From Firmicutes bacterium UBA4975 (GTDB lineage Bacteria; Bacillota; Proteinivoracia; UBA4975), in contig DGZR01000092.1 in assembly GCA_002397155.1 (NCBI GenBank), positions 4,170-21,648 on the forward strand: DNA of 17,479 bases. Reading direction: 5' to 3'. The position numbers and the translations under genes are program-made. Below, in pieces: positions 1 through 6,782 of this stretch (positions are counted from its first letter, which is position 1; every line of letters starts with the position of its first letter). Under the pieces are notes generated by a model. It worked only from the letters and a program-made list of their open reading frames with translations, made no database searches and was not told the origin of the DNA.

Positions 1-428
1 CCCCGGGGGTCCTTGCCATCGTCGTACTTGACGGCGAATTCAATCGCTTCCACCCGGCGAAAGTACTGGGAATCCAGGCGGCGCACTAAGCCGGGCTCCA
101 TTTTGGGGCTATCCGGCATTATCTGGGCAAAGGCGTCCATCACTGGCCCCATTATGTCGGCCTGGGGCACTCCCGCTTGCCGGGCCAGGTGCCGGACCAT
201 TTCCCGCAGAAAGGGGGTGATTATCGTGTAGACGATGATGCCGTCGTTATCCCGGGCTTCCATCACCGTTTCCCGGATCGTCTCTTCATCGTTGACATAG
301 GGTATCCGCCGCACTTCTACCTTGCCCCCGTTGTACTGGCTGGCCGCTGCCTTGGCCACCAGCTCAGCCGTCTCTCCCACCGAGTCGGAGAGGATGTACA
401 CCGTTGGCTTATTCTTGCTCTCTGTCAC
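1..428 (-). CDS. yqfL: PPDK regulatory protein (bifunctional kinase/pyrophosphorylase, DUF299), 3' part cut by the window edge
   Basis: Proteins of this family switch pyruvate phosphate dikinase or PEP synthase off and on by ADP-dependent phosphorylation and Pi-dependent dephosphorylation of a threonine. The visible 142 residues begin VTESKNKPTVYILSDSVGET, the family's typical N-terminus with the SDSVGETAE signature, and continue with the YTIITPFLREM and DIMGPVMDAF stretches. Roughly the first half is present; the P-loop and catalytic part lie beyond base 1, so intactness cannot be judged. The GTG start overlaps the TGA of the upstream ccpN (GTGA) and has GGAGGA nine bases upstream, which fixes the start and implies translational coupling. 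Pairing with ccpN is the usual Firmicute arrangement (yqzB-yqfL) and ties both to control of the pyruvate/PEP node. Confidence 0.93.
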   Translation of the reverse strand, partial: MTESKNKPTVYILSDSVGETAELVAKAAASQYNGGKVEVRRIPYVNDEETIRETVMEARDNDGIIVYTIITPFLREMVRHLARQAGVPQADIMGPVMDAFAQIMPDSPKMEPGLVRRLDSQYFRRVEAIEFAVKYDDGKDPR

Positions 429-1075
429 AGGCCCCGATCCTCCTCCAAATGCCTCTCAGCCATCTCATCCAATATACTCATCACTACCCGCAGGTCAAAA
501 CGCCCCACCGGCAGCTTCCCCCCTTTCAAAACCGGCAAGCAGGCGACCTGGCTGAGCTTCAGCTTATCCAGGGCCTGGGCGACAGTAGCGTTCTCTTCCA
601 GCCACACCACTTGGGGAAAGCGGGTCATGACCATGTCCACGGGCACCGACTGCAGATCGGCCTTGCTGGCCGCCGCTTTTAACAAATCCTTGCCGGTGAG
701 GACCCCCGCCAGGTTCCCCTCCGGGTCGACGACAAAAAGGGTGCTGAGATCCTCCAGGAACAAGGCCACCACCGCCTCGTAGGCCGACTGTCCCTGTTGG
801 ATTACCGCCGGCAGGGCTTTGACGCTCTTGACCTCAATCGTCTCAAGCTGTTGCGCCAAAAGGCTGGCAGGCGCCCGCCCGGGGTAAAAATAGCCCACTC
901 GGGGCCTGGCGTCCAAGAGACCCGACATGGTTAGAATCGCCAAGTCAGGCCGCAGGGTCGCCCTGGATAAATTAAAACTCGCGCCGATTTCTTCGCCGGT
1001 GATCGGCCCCCTCTCCTTGACCAGTTTTAGTATTCCCTCTTGTCTCTTGGTCAGACGAATGACAATCACCACCAA
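425..1075 (-). CDS. ccpN: CcpN/YqzB-type transcriptional repressor (HTH plus two CBS domains)
   Basis: CcpN represses gluconeogenic genes (gapB, pckA in B. subtilis) under glycolytic conditions and senses adenine nucleotides through its CBS pair. The 216-residue product has the family N-terminus LTKRQEGILKLVKERGPITG, a winged HTH with SRATLRPDLAILTMSGLLDARPRVGYFY (about residues 37-64), then two CBS repeats (about 85-145 and 148-205, with VPVDMVMTRFP opening the second). Length matches the family. The start is uncertain: TTG at 1075 and in-frame GTG codons at 1072 and 1069 are possible, and none has a convincing Shine-Dalgarno, which is odd for this window. The 3' end overlaps the next gene by four bases. 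A perfect match to the CcpN operator consensus lies two bases upstream of the TTG, suggesting autoregulation. Confidence 0.93.
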   Translation of the reverse strand: MVVIVIRLTKRQEGILKLVKERGPITGEEIGASFNLSRATLRPDLAILTMSGLLDARPRVGYFYPGRAPASLLAQQLETIEVKSVKALPAVIQQGQSAYEAVVALFLEDLSTLFVVDPEGNLAGVLTGKDLLKAAASKADLQSVPVDMVMTRFPQVVWLEENATVAQALDKLKLSQVACLPVLKGGKLPVGRFDLRVVMSILDEMAERHLEEDRGL

Positions 1076-1076
1076 T

Positions 1077-1087
1077 TATGACATACT
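1077..1087 (+). promoter_or_regulatory. Candidate CcpN operator in the ccpN leader
   Basis: The + strand reads TATGACATACT, which fits the CcpN consensus TRTGHYATAYW (as I remember it from B. subtilis work) at all 11 positions. Its core TATGACATA is nearly palindromic, and the opposite strand matches at 10 of 11. It lies in the 41-base gap between the rluB stop and the ccpN start. The match is seen; binding and autoregulation are inferred. Confidence 0.45.
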
Positions 1088-1116
1088 AATTAAGATAAAC
1101 CCATAACTATAATATA

Positions 1117-1851
1117 CTATTTCCGAGCCGGAGTTCCTCCTTTTGGAGAAACTTTTTTTAAGCGCCGGACTTCCTCCGGCTGCAAAGGCCGGTACTCTCC
1201 CGGTTTGAGCCCGGCAGTAGTTAAAAAGGCAAAGCCCGTCCGCTCCAACTGGATAACCCGATGGCCCACCGCCAAGAGCATCCTCTTTACTTGCCGCTTC
1301 CAGCCCTGGTGCAGGGTCAGAGCCAGGACAGTGAGGCGGGGGCTCCGGCTCAGGACCTCTACCCGGGCCGGCGAAGTGATTCCTTCTTCCAAGGGGATGC
1401 CCGCCGCCAGCCGGTTCAGGCTGTCGTCGCTGACCCGGCCCCGGACAACGGCCCGGTATGTCTTGTCCACTTCCCGGGAAGGATGGAGGAGGGCGTTTGC
1501 CAGTTCGCCATCGTCAGTCATCAGTAAAACCCCCGTGGTGTCCAGGTCCAGCCGCCCCACCGGAAAAACCCGGGGTTTGGGGGGCACCAGTTCCATCACC
1601 GTTGGCCGCTCGTGGGTATCCGCTAGAGTGGTCACATGCCCGGCCGGCTTATTAAGCAGGTAGTAGGTGTGGAAAAGGGCTTTCTTTACCGGCTTGCCGT
1701 CCAGGCACACCTGGTCGGCGGCACTCACCCTGCAGCCGGGGGTGCTGACTACCTGGCCGTTCACCCTGACCCGGCCGGCGGCGATCAGCTCCTCACATTT
1801 TCGCCGGGAAGCGACCCCCGCCCCGGCCAAGAATTTCTGCAAGCGCTCCAT
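1117..1851 (-). CDS. rluB: 23S rRNA pseudouridine synthase, RluB family
   Basis: RsuA/RluB/RluE enzymes convert a specific uridine of 23S (or 16S) rRNA to pseudouridine. The 244-residue protein has an N-terminal S4 RNA-binding domain (residues 1-55, MERLQKFLAGAGVASRRKCE) followed by the catalytic domain with YLLNKPAGHVTT and the GRLDLDTTG motif, in which D102 is the expected catalytic aspartate. HQGWKRQVKRMLLAVGH matches the conserved C-terminal strand/helix. Length is normal. The ATG has AAGGAGG nine bases upstream. It sits 54 bases downstream of degV with no strong terminator between, so it is probably transcribed from the degV promoter, followed by ccpN. In B. subtilis rluB directly follows spmB, so this marks the far edge of the inserted block. 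Confidence 0.93.
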   Translation of the reverse strand: MERLQKFLAGAGVASRRKCEELIAAGRVRVNGQVVSTPGCRVSAADQVCLDGKPVKKALFHTYYLLNKPAGHVTTLADTHERPTVMELVPPKPRVFPVGRLDLDTTGVLLMTDDGELANALLHPSREVDKTYRAVVRGRVSDDSLNRLAAGIPLEEGITSPARVEVLSRSPRLTVLALTLHQGWKRQVKRMLLAVGHRVIQLERTGFAFLTTAGLKPGEYRPLQPEEVRRLKKVSPKGGTPARK

Positions 1852-1905
1852 GGACCCTTCCTCCTTTTTTTTTATCTAGAAACAGACCCAAAAGTCCCCT
1901 GTGGG

Positions 1906-2709
1906 TCATCCGGCGACGATTACCGCTCCCCGGCCGGCGTAGGTCCGCACCGCCCCTCCCGCTCCCTGAATATACAGCACCTTGGTCCGGCAGCGCTCTT
2001 CGATTTGCCTCGCTACTTGGGCCGCTTCCCGGGGACAGTCCACATGGACTAGGGCAACTTGGGAACAATCCCCCTCCGCCAGTAGCTCCGAGAGCCGGTC
2101 TAGAGAAGGCTTTCGCCCCCGCACTCGCTCCAGGATCTGAATGCCTCCCGCCGGATTGAGGGTAAAAAGCAGCTTAATTCCCTCCCGGCCGGCAGCGTGG
2201 CGGGCAAACAGGCTGGTCCTGCCCCCCCGAACAATCGGTTCGACGCTGTCCAGGGCGGCGAAAGCCCTGATGCGGCTTTTCTCCATTTCAACCCAAGCGG
2301 CCAGTTCCGCCAGACTCTTTGTGGCGGCGGCGGCAGCGGCCCGGACCGCCAGGAGCCCTTGGCCCGCCGAGACCAACTTAGTGTCCAAAACTTTTACCCC
2401 CGGGATTTGCCCGGCCGCGATGACCGCGCTTTGGTAGGTGCCGGACAGGGCCTCGGACAGGGTGAGGCAGAGCACCTCATCTCCCCGGCTGGTCAGGTGG
2501 GCAAAGACCTCTTGAAAGTCCCAGGGCGAAGGCTGGGAAGTAGAGGGCTCGTAGCCGGTGTCAGGCTTAAAATCCTGGGCCACCAGGTCGACGCCGTCCC
2601 GGTAACTCTTGCCCCCCAGGTTCACCCGGATGGGCACCGTCACTATGTTCAGCTCTTGCGCCAGTTCCCGGGGTAAATCCCCGGCCGAATCGGTGACAAT
2701 TCTCAGCAA
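1906..2709 (-). CDS. DegV family fatty-acid-binding protein
   Basis: DegV proteins bind a single fatty acid; some (FakB) present it to the kinase FakA for phospholipid synthesis. The 267-residue product opens LRIVTDSAGDLP, has VPIRVNLGGKSYRDGVDL and the TSQPSPWDFQEVF signature (about residues 57-69), and the ligand-binding LCLTLSEALSGTYQSA stretch. The C-terminal family motif, usually of GTHTGPG form, reads RTYAGRG here (histidine to tyrosine, proline to arginine), and the chain is slightly short. The start is TTG at 2709, supported by AAGGGGGTG about seven bases upstream and by the strong promoter before it. No fakA is in view, so a FakB role is not established. Confidence 0.88.
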   Translation of the reverse strand: MLRIVTDSAGDLPRELAQELNIVTVPIRVNLGGKSYRDGVDLVAQDFKPDTGYEPSTSQPSPWDFQEVFAHLTSRGDEVLCLTLSEALSGTYQSAVIAAGQIPGVKVLDTKLVSAGQGLLAVRAAAAAATKSLAELAAWVEMEKSRIRAFAALDSVEPIVRGGRTSLFARHAAGREGIKLLFTLNPAGGIQILERVRGRKPSLDRLSELLAEGDCSQVALVHVDCPREAAQVARQIEERCRTKVLYIQGAGGAVRTYAGRGAVIVAG

Positions 2710-2736
2710 AAACCCCCACCCCCTTTACCTTTATAA

Positions 2737-2765
2737 ATTATAGCAAAATCCCGTCCCGGGGACAA
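2737..2765 (-). promoter_or_regulatory. Sigma-A-type promoter of degV-rluB-ccpN-yqfL
   Basis: On the minus strand TTGTCC (2760-2765) is followed by a 17-base spacer and a perfect TATAAT (2737-2742) preceded by TGC, an extended -10. It lies 27 bases upstream of the degV start and just past the terminator of the preceding block, making degV the first gene of a new transcription unit. Confidence 0.75.
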
Positions 2766-2819
2766 AACCTAGGGCCCAGTCATCTAAACCAGCAAAAGGG
2801 CAAAAAACCCCTGAGAAAA

Positions 2820-2849
2820 CGGACCCCTGGGCTACGCCCCTGGGGTCCG
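2820..2849. terminator. Strong bidirectional intrinsic terminator closing the B12/PLP block
   Basis: Perfect 8-bp arms CGGACCCC/GGGGTCCG enclose a further GGGC/GCCC stem with a three-base loop. On the minus strand the stem is followed by TTTTCT; on the plus strand by CTTTTTATT. It begins four bases after the stop codon of the P-loop gene and separates it from the degV promoter. Confidence 0.85.
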
Positions 2850-2853
2850 CTTT

Positions 2854-3852
2854 TTATTCCAGGTCCAAGATCTTCGCCAGTTCCTCCCCTCCCTGGCGAA
2901 TGACGTCGACAACCGGCACCGAAACCGAACGGGCAACGGCCTCATGTAGGGCCAGGGCATCCACATACCCCGGGGCGTAGCAGTAATCCGCCTCGTTAAA
3001 GTCGGGGAAAAAGGGATTTACGGTCACCCCTTTCAGGGGCAGGGGGTTTACAACCCCGACCCGGCCCCCTCTTGTGCGGTACCCCCGCAAAAGGGCGGCA
3101 GTCTCGACCAGGTCCGCGGAAAATAAGAGTTTGGTTGGGTCGGCAAAGACCAGGGCCGGAGCGCTACTTAGCCCCTCAAGAAAACGGGCCAGAGGCTTTT
3201 GCTCGGCTACCCCGGCAAATACCACTGTCCTGTAGCCCCGGGCGGCCTGGGCGTATTCTCTCCCGTCTTCTTCCACCAGCATTGAACCCAGGCGCAAGGC
3301 GGGCTCTTGCGGTTCTTCCGCCCGGGGCAGGTTCAGAAGGGCGGCAAAAGCCCCTGTCTCTTGAGCCAGCCTTTTTAGGTCCCGGCTCCGGGCGGCACCG
3401 GTGGCCAAGACCAGGCCGTCGGCAGCGGCCATGGGGGCCAGCCGCCCCAGAGCGCCGTCCACCAAGAGCAGCTTGGTGCCCAGGCCCCGGAGCCGACTGA
3501 TGCAAAACTTGAGGGCGCTTAGGCTGTTGGGGCCGGCCAGGACGGCCAAGCCCCCTTGGCGCACCCGGCTGATGACCAGGCGGCCCAAGGGGGTGGCCAG
3601 CTCGGTTTTTTCCAGGTTTTCCAGGCGGGCGCTCCCCGCCCCCAGACACTTTTCTGCAGTCACCACCAGGGCCCCGGCGGGCAGGTGCAGCCTGGGCTTG
3701 GGCAGGCCCGTCACATTGTCCCTGCTCTCGCCGTCATAGCCGATACTGGTCACCGCCAGAGCTCGGGGCGCCTGCCACTGGCTGATTATGCTGGCGGTGG
3801 TCGTAGTCTTGCCCGTGTTCTTTGCCGTGCCCGCTATTCCTATAACTTGCAC
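2854..3852 (-). CDS. P-loop NTPase of unknown function, possible mutase reactivase/chaperone
   Basis: The 332-residue protein starts with a strand and a Walker A motif, GTAKNTGKTT (residues 8-17, K15), resembling the MobB/CobQ-like group of P-loop proteins. A second hydrophobic strand ending in aspartate (LLLVDGALG, about 129-137) could be Walker B. The rest is a soluble alpha/beta chain with conserved-looking VVNPLPLKG and VNPFFPDFNEADYCYAPGYVD near the end. The GTG start shares one base with the TAG of the mutase gene (TAGTG) and has TGAGG seven bases upstream, so translation is coupled to the mutase. Known family fact: B12-dependent mutases and aminomutases often travel with an NTP-driven reactivase (MeaB; KamB/KamC). 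A similar role here is inference from position and P-loop only. Confidence 0.7.
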   Translation of the reverse strand: MQVIGIAGTAKNTGKTTTTASIISQWQAPRALAVTSIGYDGESRDNVTGLPKPRLHLPAGALVVTAEKCLGAGSARLENLEKTELATPLGRLVISRVRQGGLAVLAGPNSLSALKFCISRLRGLGTKLLLVDGALGRLAPMAAADGLVLATGAARSRDLKRLAQETGAFAALLNLPRAEEPQEPALRLGSMLVEEDGREYAQAARGYRTVVFAGVAEQKPLARFLEGLSSAPALVFADPTKLLFSADLVETAALLRGYRTRGGRVGVVNPLPLKGVTVNPFFPDFNEADYCYAPGYVDALALHEAVARSVSVPVVDVIRQGGEELAKILDLE

Positions 3853-5669
3853 TAGGTCGCCTCAGTTACAGTGCCCTGGCCCGTCCGCCCGGGATAGGCC
3901 CCCTCTTCCCGGGTGCCCAGGGCCCCCCGGTAGAGAGCCTGGACAAAGTCGCCGATATTCGCCACCTCGTCCAGGACCGCCCCGATCCGGTCCGCCATCT
4001 CGTCGGCCCACTCCCTTGCCCGCGGAGTAGGTTCAATCCGGGCCCGGCCAAAAAAGCGAAAATTCTCCTTGACCGCTCGCAGGGTGTCGATTCTGGAAGC
4101 GGCGGCGATGGGCCCGCCGGAATAAGCCTCGTCACTGGTCGCGATGGAGATGGCCTCTACACCCAGGGAAGCAGCCAGGGCGGCATGCAGCCCCGTGCTG
4201 ACCGAGGACTGGACCCTCTCTTCGGTTTGGGTCAAAAAGCCTATCGGGGCCCCGGGCCAGATCGGGGCATCGACAATCTGGCGGAGGGCGAGGATCTTGG
4301 CCGCGTTAAAGTCCACGTAATTATCCTCCATCGCCCCGCTCAGCATGACTTCCGGCGAGTAGCAAAACAGGGGCTGTAAAATTGGCTTGGCCCCCAGGTG
4401 CAGGGCCAGGTTAGCCCCGATGAGCATGCCGGCAAAAGCCTTGTAGGCGGGGACGCCGCACAGTTCTTCGTTAGTGACCACATCAAAAGGCAGGCCGTGG
4501 CGGGCCGCCAGCTTCATGGATTCCACCCCGTCCACCGTCAAGCGGGCGGGGTCGGTGCCCGCGCCCAGGGCGCCGTAACAAATGCTGACCTTGGTCAAGT
4601 CGGCCCCGGTGTGGGCGGCCAAGACGACGGTCTCAGGGGTATTCAGGCCCCGATGGGCCCTGACCTGCCACAGGGTGGAGGGCAGCAGGGCTTTTTTGAT
4701 GGCGGCCAGGTTTTGCGGGGTAATCACCGAACCGTCCTGGCGGTGGGTCAGGTAGCCCTCCATAAAACCTTCGGTTCGGGCCCCCCAGGAGGGGTCAAAA
4801 TGGACCACCCCGTCGGCCCCCCAGGCTTCCGCCACCTTGATGTGGGCGATGTCCATAAAGGGACAGCCCGTGCCGTACTGGGCAAAGACCCCGGGCTTGG
4901 CCAGGCTGCTCCGCAAAGAGATGGGCGCCATCCGGCCTTGGGTCCGCTCCACATACTCGCCCAGGGAATCCAGCTCCCACTGCTCCAGGCGCCGGGTTTC
5001 CGGGTGGATTGCCCCGTTTCGGTAGCTGTCGGCGATGACGGGGGAGCACAGGCCGGCATATTCACGTTTTAGGTCCTCCACATTTTCACCCAAGAGCTCC
5101 CGGCGAATGATCTCTTGCCGCAGTCGGGCCCGGGCAATGCCCGGACTGCCGTGTTTTTCCGCCCAGGCGATGATCTGTTCGGCGATTTCATCCAGCCTGG
5201 CCTTGATGGTACTGTCCCGCCAGGCGTAGGTGGCACCGCCCAGAATGCCGTACTTTTCTTTTTGGCTGCCCTTTTTGGCGGGGATGAATTCCCGCCCTTC
5301 GACAAAGGCGACAGCAGCCTCCACTGTCGTTCCCGGGCCAAAGCCCGCGTCAAAACCCAGCTCGGCGGCCAATTCGGGGCGGATGGCCATGCCCCCCACC
5401 CCCAGCTTCACCCGGTCTCGGATGCCGGCGCCGTCCACCAGGTCGACAAACTTGGCCAGTATCTCCTCGACGCCGTAGCCCAAGGTGCGGCTGATGAGGA
5501 CGACATCGGCCCCCTCCTCGATAATCCCCCTCACGATCTCCTGGGGTGAATAATCCGGGGGAAAGAGCCGGGTCTCGTGCCCTGCTTGTTCCAAGCCCTG
5601 GCGGATGATCTTGAGCCCGATATCGTGGACGGGGTCCAAGGGGGCGAGGACTACTTTCAGGGGTTTCAT
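3852..5669 (-). CDS. Single-chain cobalamin-binding, mutase-like protein
   Basis: The N-terminal ~130 residues form a B12-binding Rossmann domain: VVLAPLDPVHDIGLKII holds the cobalt-ligand region (H15, G18), VVLISRTLGYG the SxL-type strand, LGVGGMAIRPE the third motif, and GFDAGFGPGTT the family's closing motif. The remaining ~470 residues look like a catalytic TIM-barrel of the glutamate mutase E / aminomutase alpha type, e.g. WQVRAHRGLNTPETVV and SDEAYSGGPIAAASRIDTLR, but I cannot assign it to either. The domain order (B12 domain first, barrel second, one 605-residue chain) differs from the usual two-subunit mutases. The ligand motif is D-x-x-H-x-x-G rather than the canonical D-x-H-x-x-G. 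The ATG overlaps the upstream stop (ATGA). Substrate unknown; 'B12-dependent' is well supported, 'mutase' is inferred. Confidence 0.8.
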   Translation of the reverse strand: MKPLKVVLAPLDPVHDIGLKIIRQGLEQAGHETRLFPPDYSPQEIVRGIIEEGADVVLISRTLGYGVEEILAKFVDLVDGAGIRDRVKLGVGGMAIRPELAAELGFDAGFGPGTTVEAAVAFVEGREFIPAKKGSQKEKYGILGGATYAWRDSTIKARLDEIAEQIIAWAEKHGSPGIARARLRQEIIRRELLGENVEDLKREYAGLCSPVIADSYRNGAIHPETRRLEQWELDSLGEYVERTQGRMAPISLRSSLAKPGVFAQYGTGCPFMDIAHIKVAEAWGADGVVHFDPSWGARTEGFMEGYLTHRQDGSVITPQNLAAIKKALLPSTLWQVRAHRGLNTPETVVLAAHTGADLTKVSICYGALGAGTDPARLTVDGVESMKLAARHGLPFDVVTNEELCGVPAYKAFAGMLIGANLALHLGAKPILQPLFCYSPEVMLSGAMEDNYVDFNAAKILALRQIVDAPIWPGAPIGFLTQTEERVQSSVSTGLHAALAASLGVEAISIATSDEAYSGGPIAAASRIDTLRAVKENFRFFGRARIEPTPRAREWADEMADRIGAVLDEVANIGDFVQALYRGALGTREEGAYPGRTGQGTVTEAT

Positions 5670-5902
5670 GACCCCGCCTCTTCTTTCAGCCAGCCGTAGC
5701 GTTCCCCGGCCCTAAAGATGTAACCTCTGGCCCGCACCCGGGCCCCGGGCCCCAGGTGCTGGCAAAAGACGATGTCGATGTCTCTTAAGCCCATCTCTCC
5801 CATGATCCGGCCCATGATTTCTGCGCCTTCGGCTTCATCGCGGCAGACAATAAAAGTTTCAATGTCCAGAGCGTCCATTATTCGGTCAAAATCACTGCCC
5901 AT
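5666..5902 (-). CDS. Small 78-residue protein of the B12/PLP block
   Basis: I do not recognise a family. The protein begins MGSDFDRIMDALDIETFIVC and is compact and mixed alpha/beta, with FIVCRDEAEGAEIMGRIMGEMG and IDIVFCQHLGPGARVRARGYIF; it has two cysteines and no membrane or signal segment. The start is set by GGAGGAG nine bases before this ATG; a longer in-frame reading up to 5977 would overlap the regulator gene and lacks such a site. Its stop overlaps the mutase start (ATGA), so the two are probably made in stoichiometric amounts. By analogy with B12 enzymes that have a small partner (for example OraS) it may be an accessory subunit, but that is inference. Confidence 0.75.
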   Translation of the reverse strand: MGSDFDRIMDALDIETFIVCRDEAEGAEIMGRIMGEMGLRDIDIVFCQHLGPGARVRARGYIFRAGERYGWLKEEAGS

Positions 5903-5915
5903 TCTTTCGCTCCTC

Positions 5916-5931
5916 CTGCCTCTTTTTCCGG
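5916..5931 (-). other. Small stem-loop before the 78-residue ORF
   Basis: Minus strand TTTCCG-CTTC-CGGAAA, a 6-bp stem with a tetraloop in the 47-base gap between the regulator stop and the ATG at 5902. It lies just upstream of the GGAGGAG site and could affect processing or translation. No U-tract follows, so it is not a terminator. Confidence 0.35.
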
Positions 5932-5949
5932 AAGCGGAAAGGAATGCCC

Positions 5950-6669
5950 CTATTCCGCGCCATTGACCAGGTTCCAATACTTTTTTACATCGCTGATTAT
6001 ACTCTCGATATGGGTGATCATCGCTTGCTCGGCGGCGGCGGGATCGTTGGCCGCCACCCCGTCATAGATTTTCTTGTGCTCCAGAAACATCTGCCGGTGC
6101 AACTGGGTCCGGATATAGCTCAAAATCGGGGCAAGCTGGGCATCCTGGCGAATCAAGTCCAGAGAGGCCCTGAGCACCCTGTTGCCCGCCGCCTCTGCCA
6201 GGGCTTGGTGAAAGGCGACGTCGATTTCCGCCACCTTTTCCCCCCGGGCGGACTGGTATTCCCGGGCAAGAAGACCCAGGGCTTCTACTTGTGCCGGCCT
6301 GATATTGAGAGCAGCCAGCCGGGCAATCTCTCTTTCAATTGCCCGGCGAGCTGCCAAAGTTTCCAACAGACTCTCAAGAGAATGGGAACGCACGATTTTT
6401 GCCAGCTCCTCGGAGTACTTGAGCCGGTCGGCTGTCTGCAAAAAGTCCTTGATAGTCTCCCGGCCCAGTCCCGTTAGCACTCTCCCCTTAAAGCCCTGAC
6501 GGGTGGTGTAGCCCTTTTGGTCGGTGTACCTGAGCAGCCTGCCCACCGTAGCCTCGCTGACCTGAAATCCGGCCGCCTGCAATAACTCGCTGGCTTTGCC
6601 CGAACCCAGGGGCGCGGGATTTTCCCTCATGTATTGCAGGAGACAGGCCACCTCTTTTTTACTTTCCAA
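5950..6669 (-). CDS. Transcriptional regulator: RNase R/NrpR-type winged helix plus FCD ligand domain
   Basis: The C-terminal half (about residues 95-230) is an FCD domain, the ligand-binding part of FadR-subfamily regulators, with its metal/ligand residues in place: D150 and H154 (EIDVAFHQAL), H198 (EHKKI) and H220 (ITHIE). The N-terminal ~70 residues are not the usual GntR winged helix. YMRENPAPLGSGKASELLQ and VSEATVGRLLRYTDQKGY followed by GFKGRVLTGLG fit the ribonuclease R winged-helix / NrpR-type HTH (HTH_12) pattern. FCD regulators usually sense small carboxylates, so this likely responds to the pathway's substrate or product. The start is TTG at 6669 with GGAGG eight bases upstream. 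Its position between the PLP enzyme and the mutase, with a promoter and palindrome just upstream, marks it as the local regulator. Confidence 0.85.
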   Translation of the reverse strand: MESKKEVACLLQYMRENPAPLGSGKASELLQAAGFQVSEATVGRLLRYTDQKGYTTRQGFKGRVLTGLGRETIKDFLQTADRLKYSEELAKIVRSHSLESLLETLAARRAIEREIARLAALNIRPAQVEALGLLAREYQSARGEKVAEIDVAFHQALAEAAGNRVLRASLDLIRQDAQLAPILSYIRTQLHRQMFLEHKKIYDGVAANDPAAAEQAMITHIESIISDVKKYWNLVNGAE

Positions 6670-6685
6670 AAGCTCTCCCTCCTCC

Positions 6686-6715
6686 GGCCTATACCAGGCC
6701 CGGAAATACCGCCAA
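6686..6715 (-). promoter_or_regulatory. Promoter of the regulator-mutase unit with overlapping palindrome
   Basis: The minus strand shows TTGGCG (6710-6715), a 16-base spacer and TATAGG (6688-6693) preceded by TGG, an extended -10. The -10 sits inside the inverted repeat GGCCTGGTATAGGCC (6686-6700; arms GGCCT/AGGCC, spacer 5). A dimeric regulator bound there would block RNA polymerase, so autoregulation by the adjacent FCD protein is a reasonable inference. Promoter strength is only moderate by eye. Confidence 0.45.
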
Positions 6716-6782
6716 GAATTGGGGACTAAAGGCCCCCGGTCAATCTCTCGAAGAAGGGCGGCAGTGATCTCTCAGGCGGGCC

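Noticed and set aside
1876..1908. Hairpin GACCCA/TGGGTC at the end of degV
   Set aside because: Six-pair stem with an 11-base loop and a poor T-run; not good enough to call a terminator, and rluB seems to depend on read-through.
3072..3649. Long open frames rich in P, G and R on both strands over the P-loop gene
   Set aside because: Shadow frames produced by GC-rich codon bias; they overlap a gene with a clear Walker A motif and have no ribosome-binding sites.
4398..5072. 224-codon plus-strand open frame inside the mutase gene
   Set aside because: Composition is histidine-, glycine- and glutamine-rich as expected of an antisense shadow, and the opposite strand encodes a recognisable B12/TIM-barrel protein.
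6716..6782. Possible riboswitch or terminator in the gap before the regulator (hairpin with GGGGGC/GTCCCC arms)
   Set aside because: The stem has only six pairs including a wobble, there is no U-tract, and I found no conserved riboswitch or T-box core.
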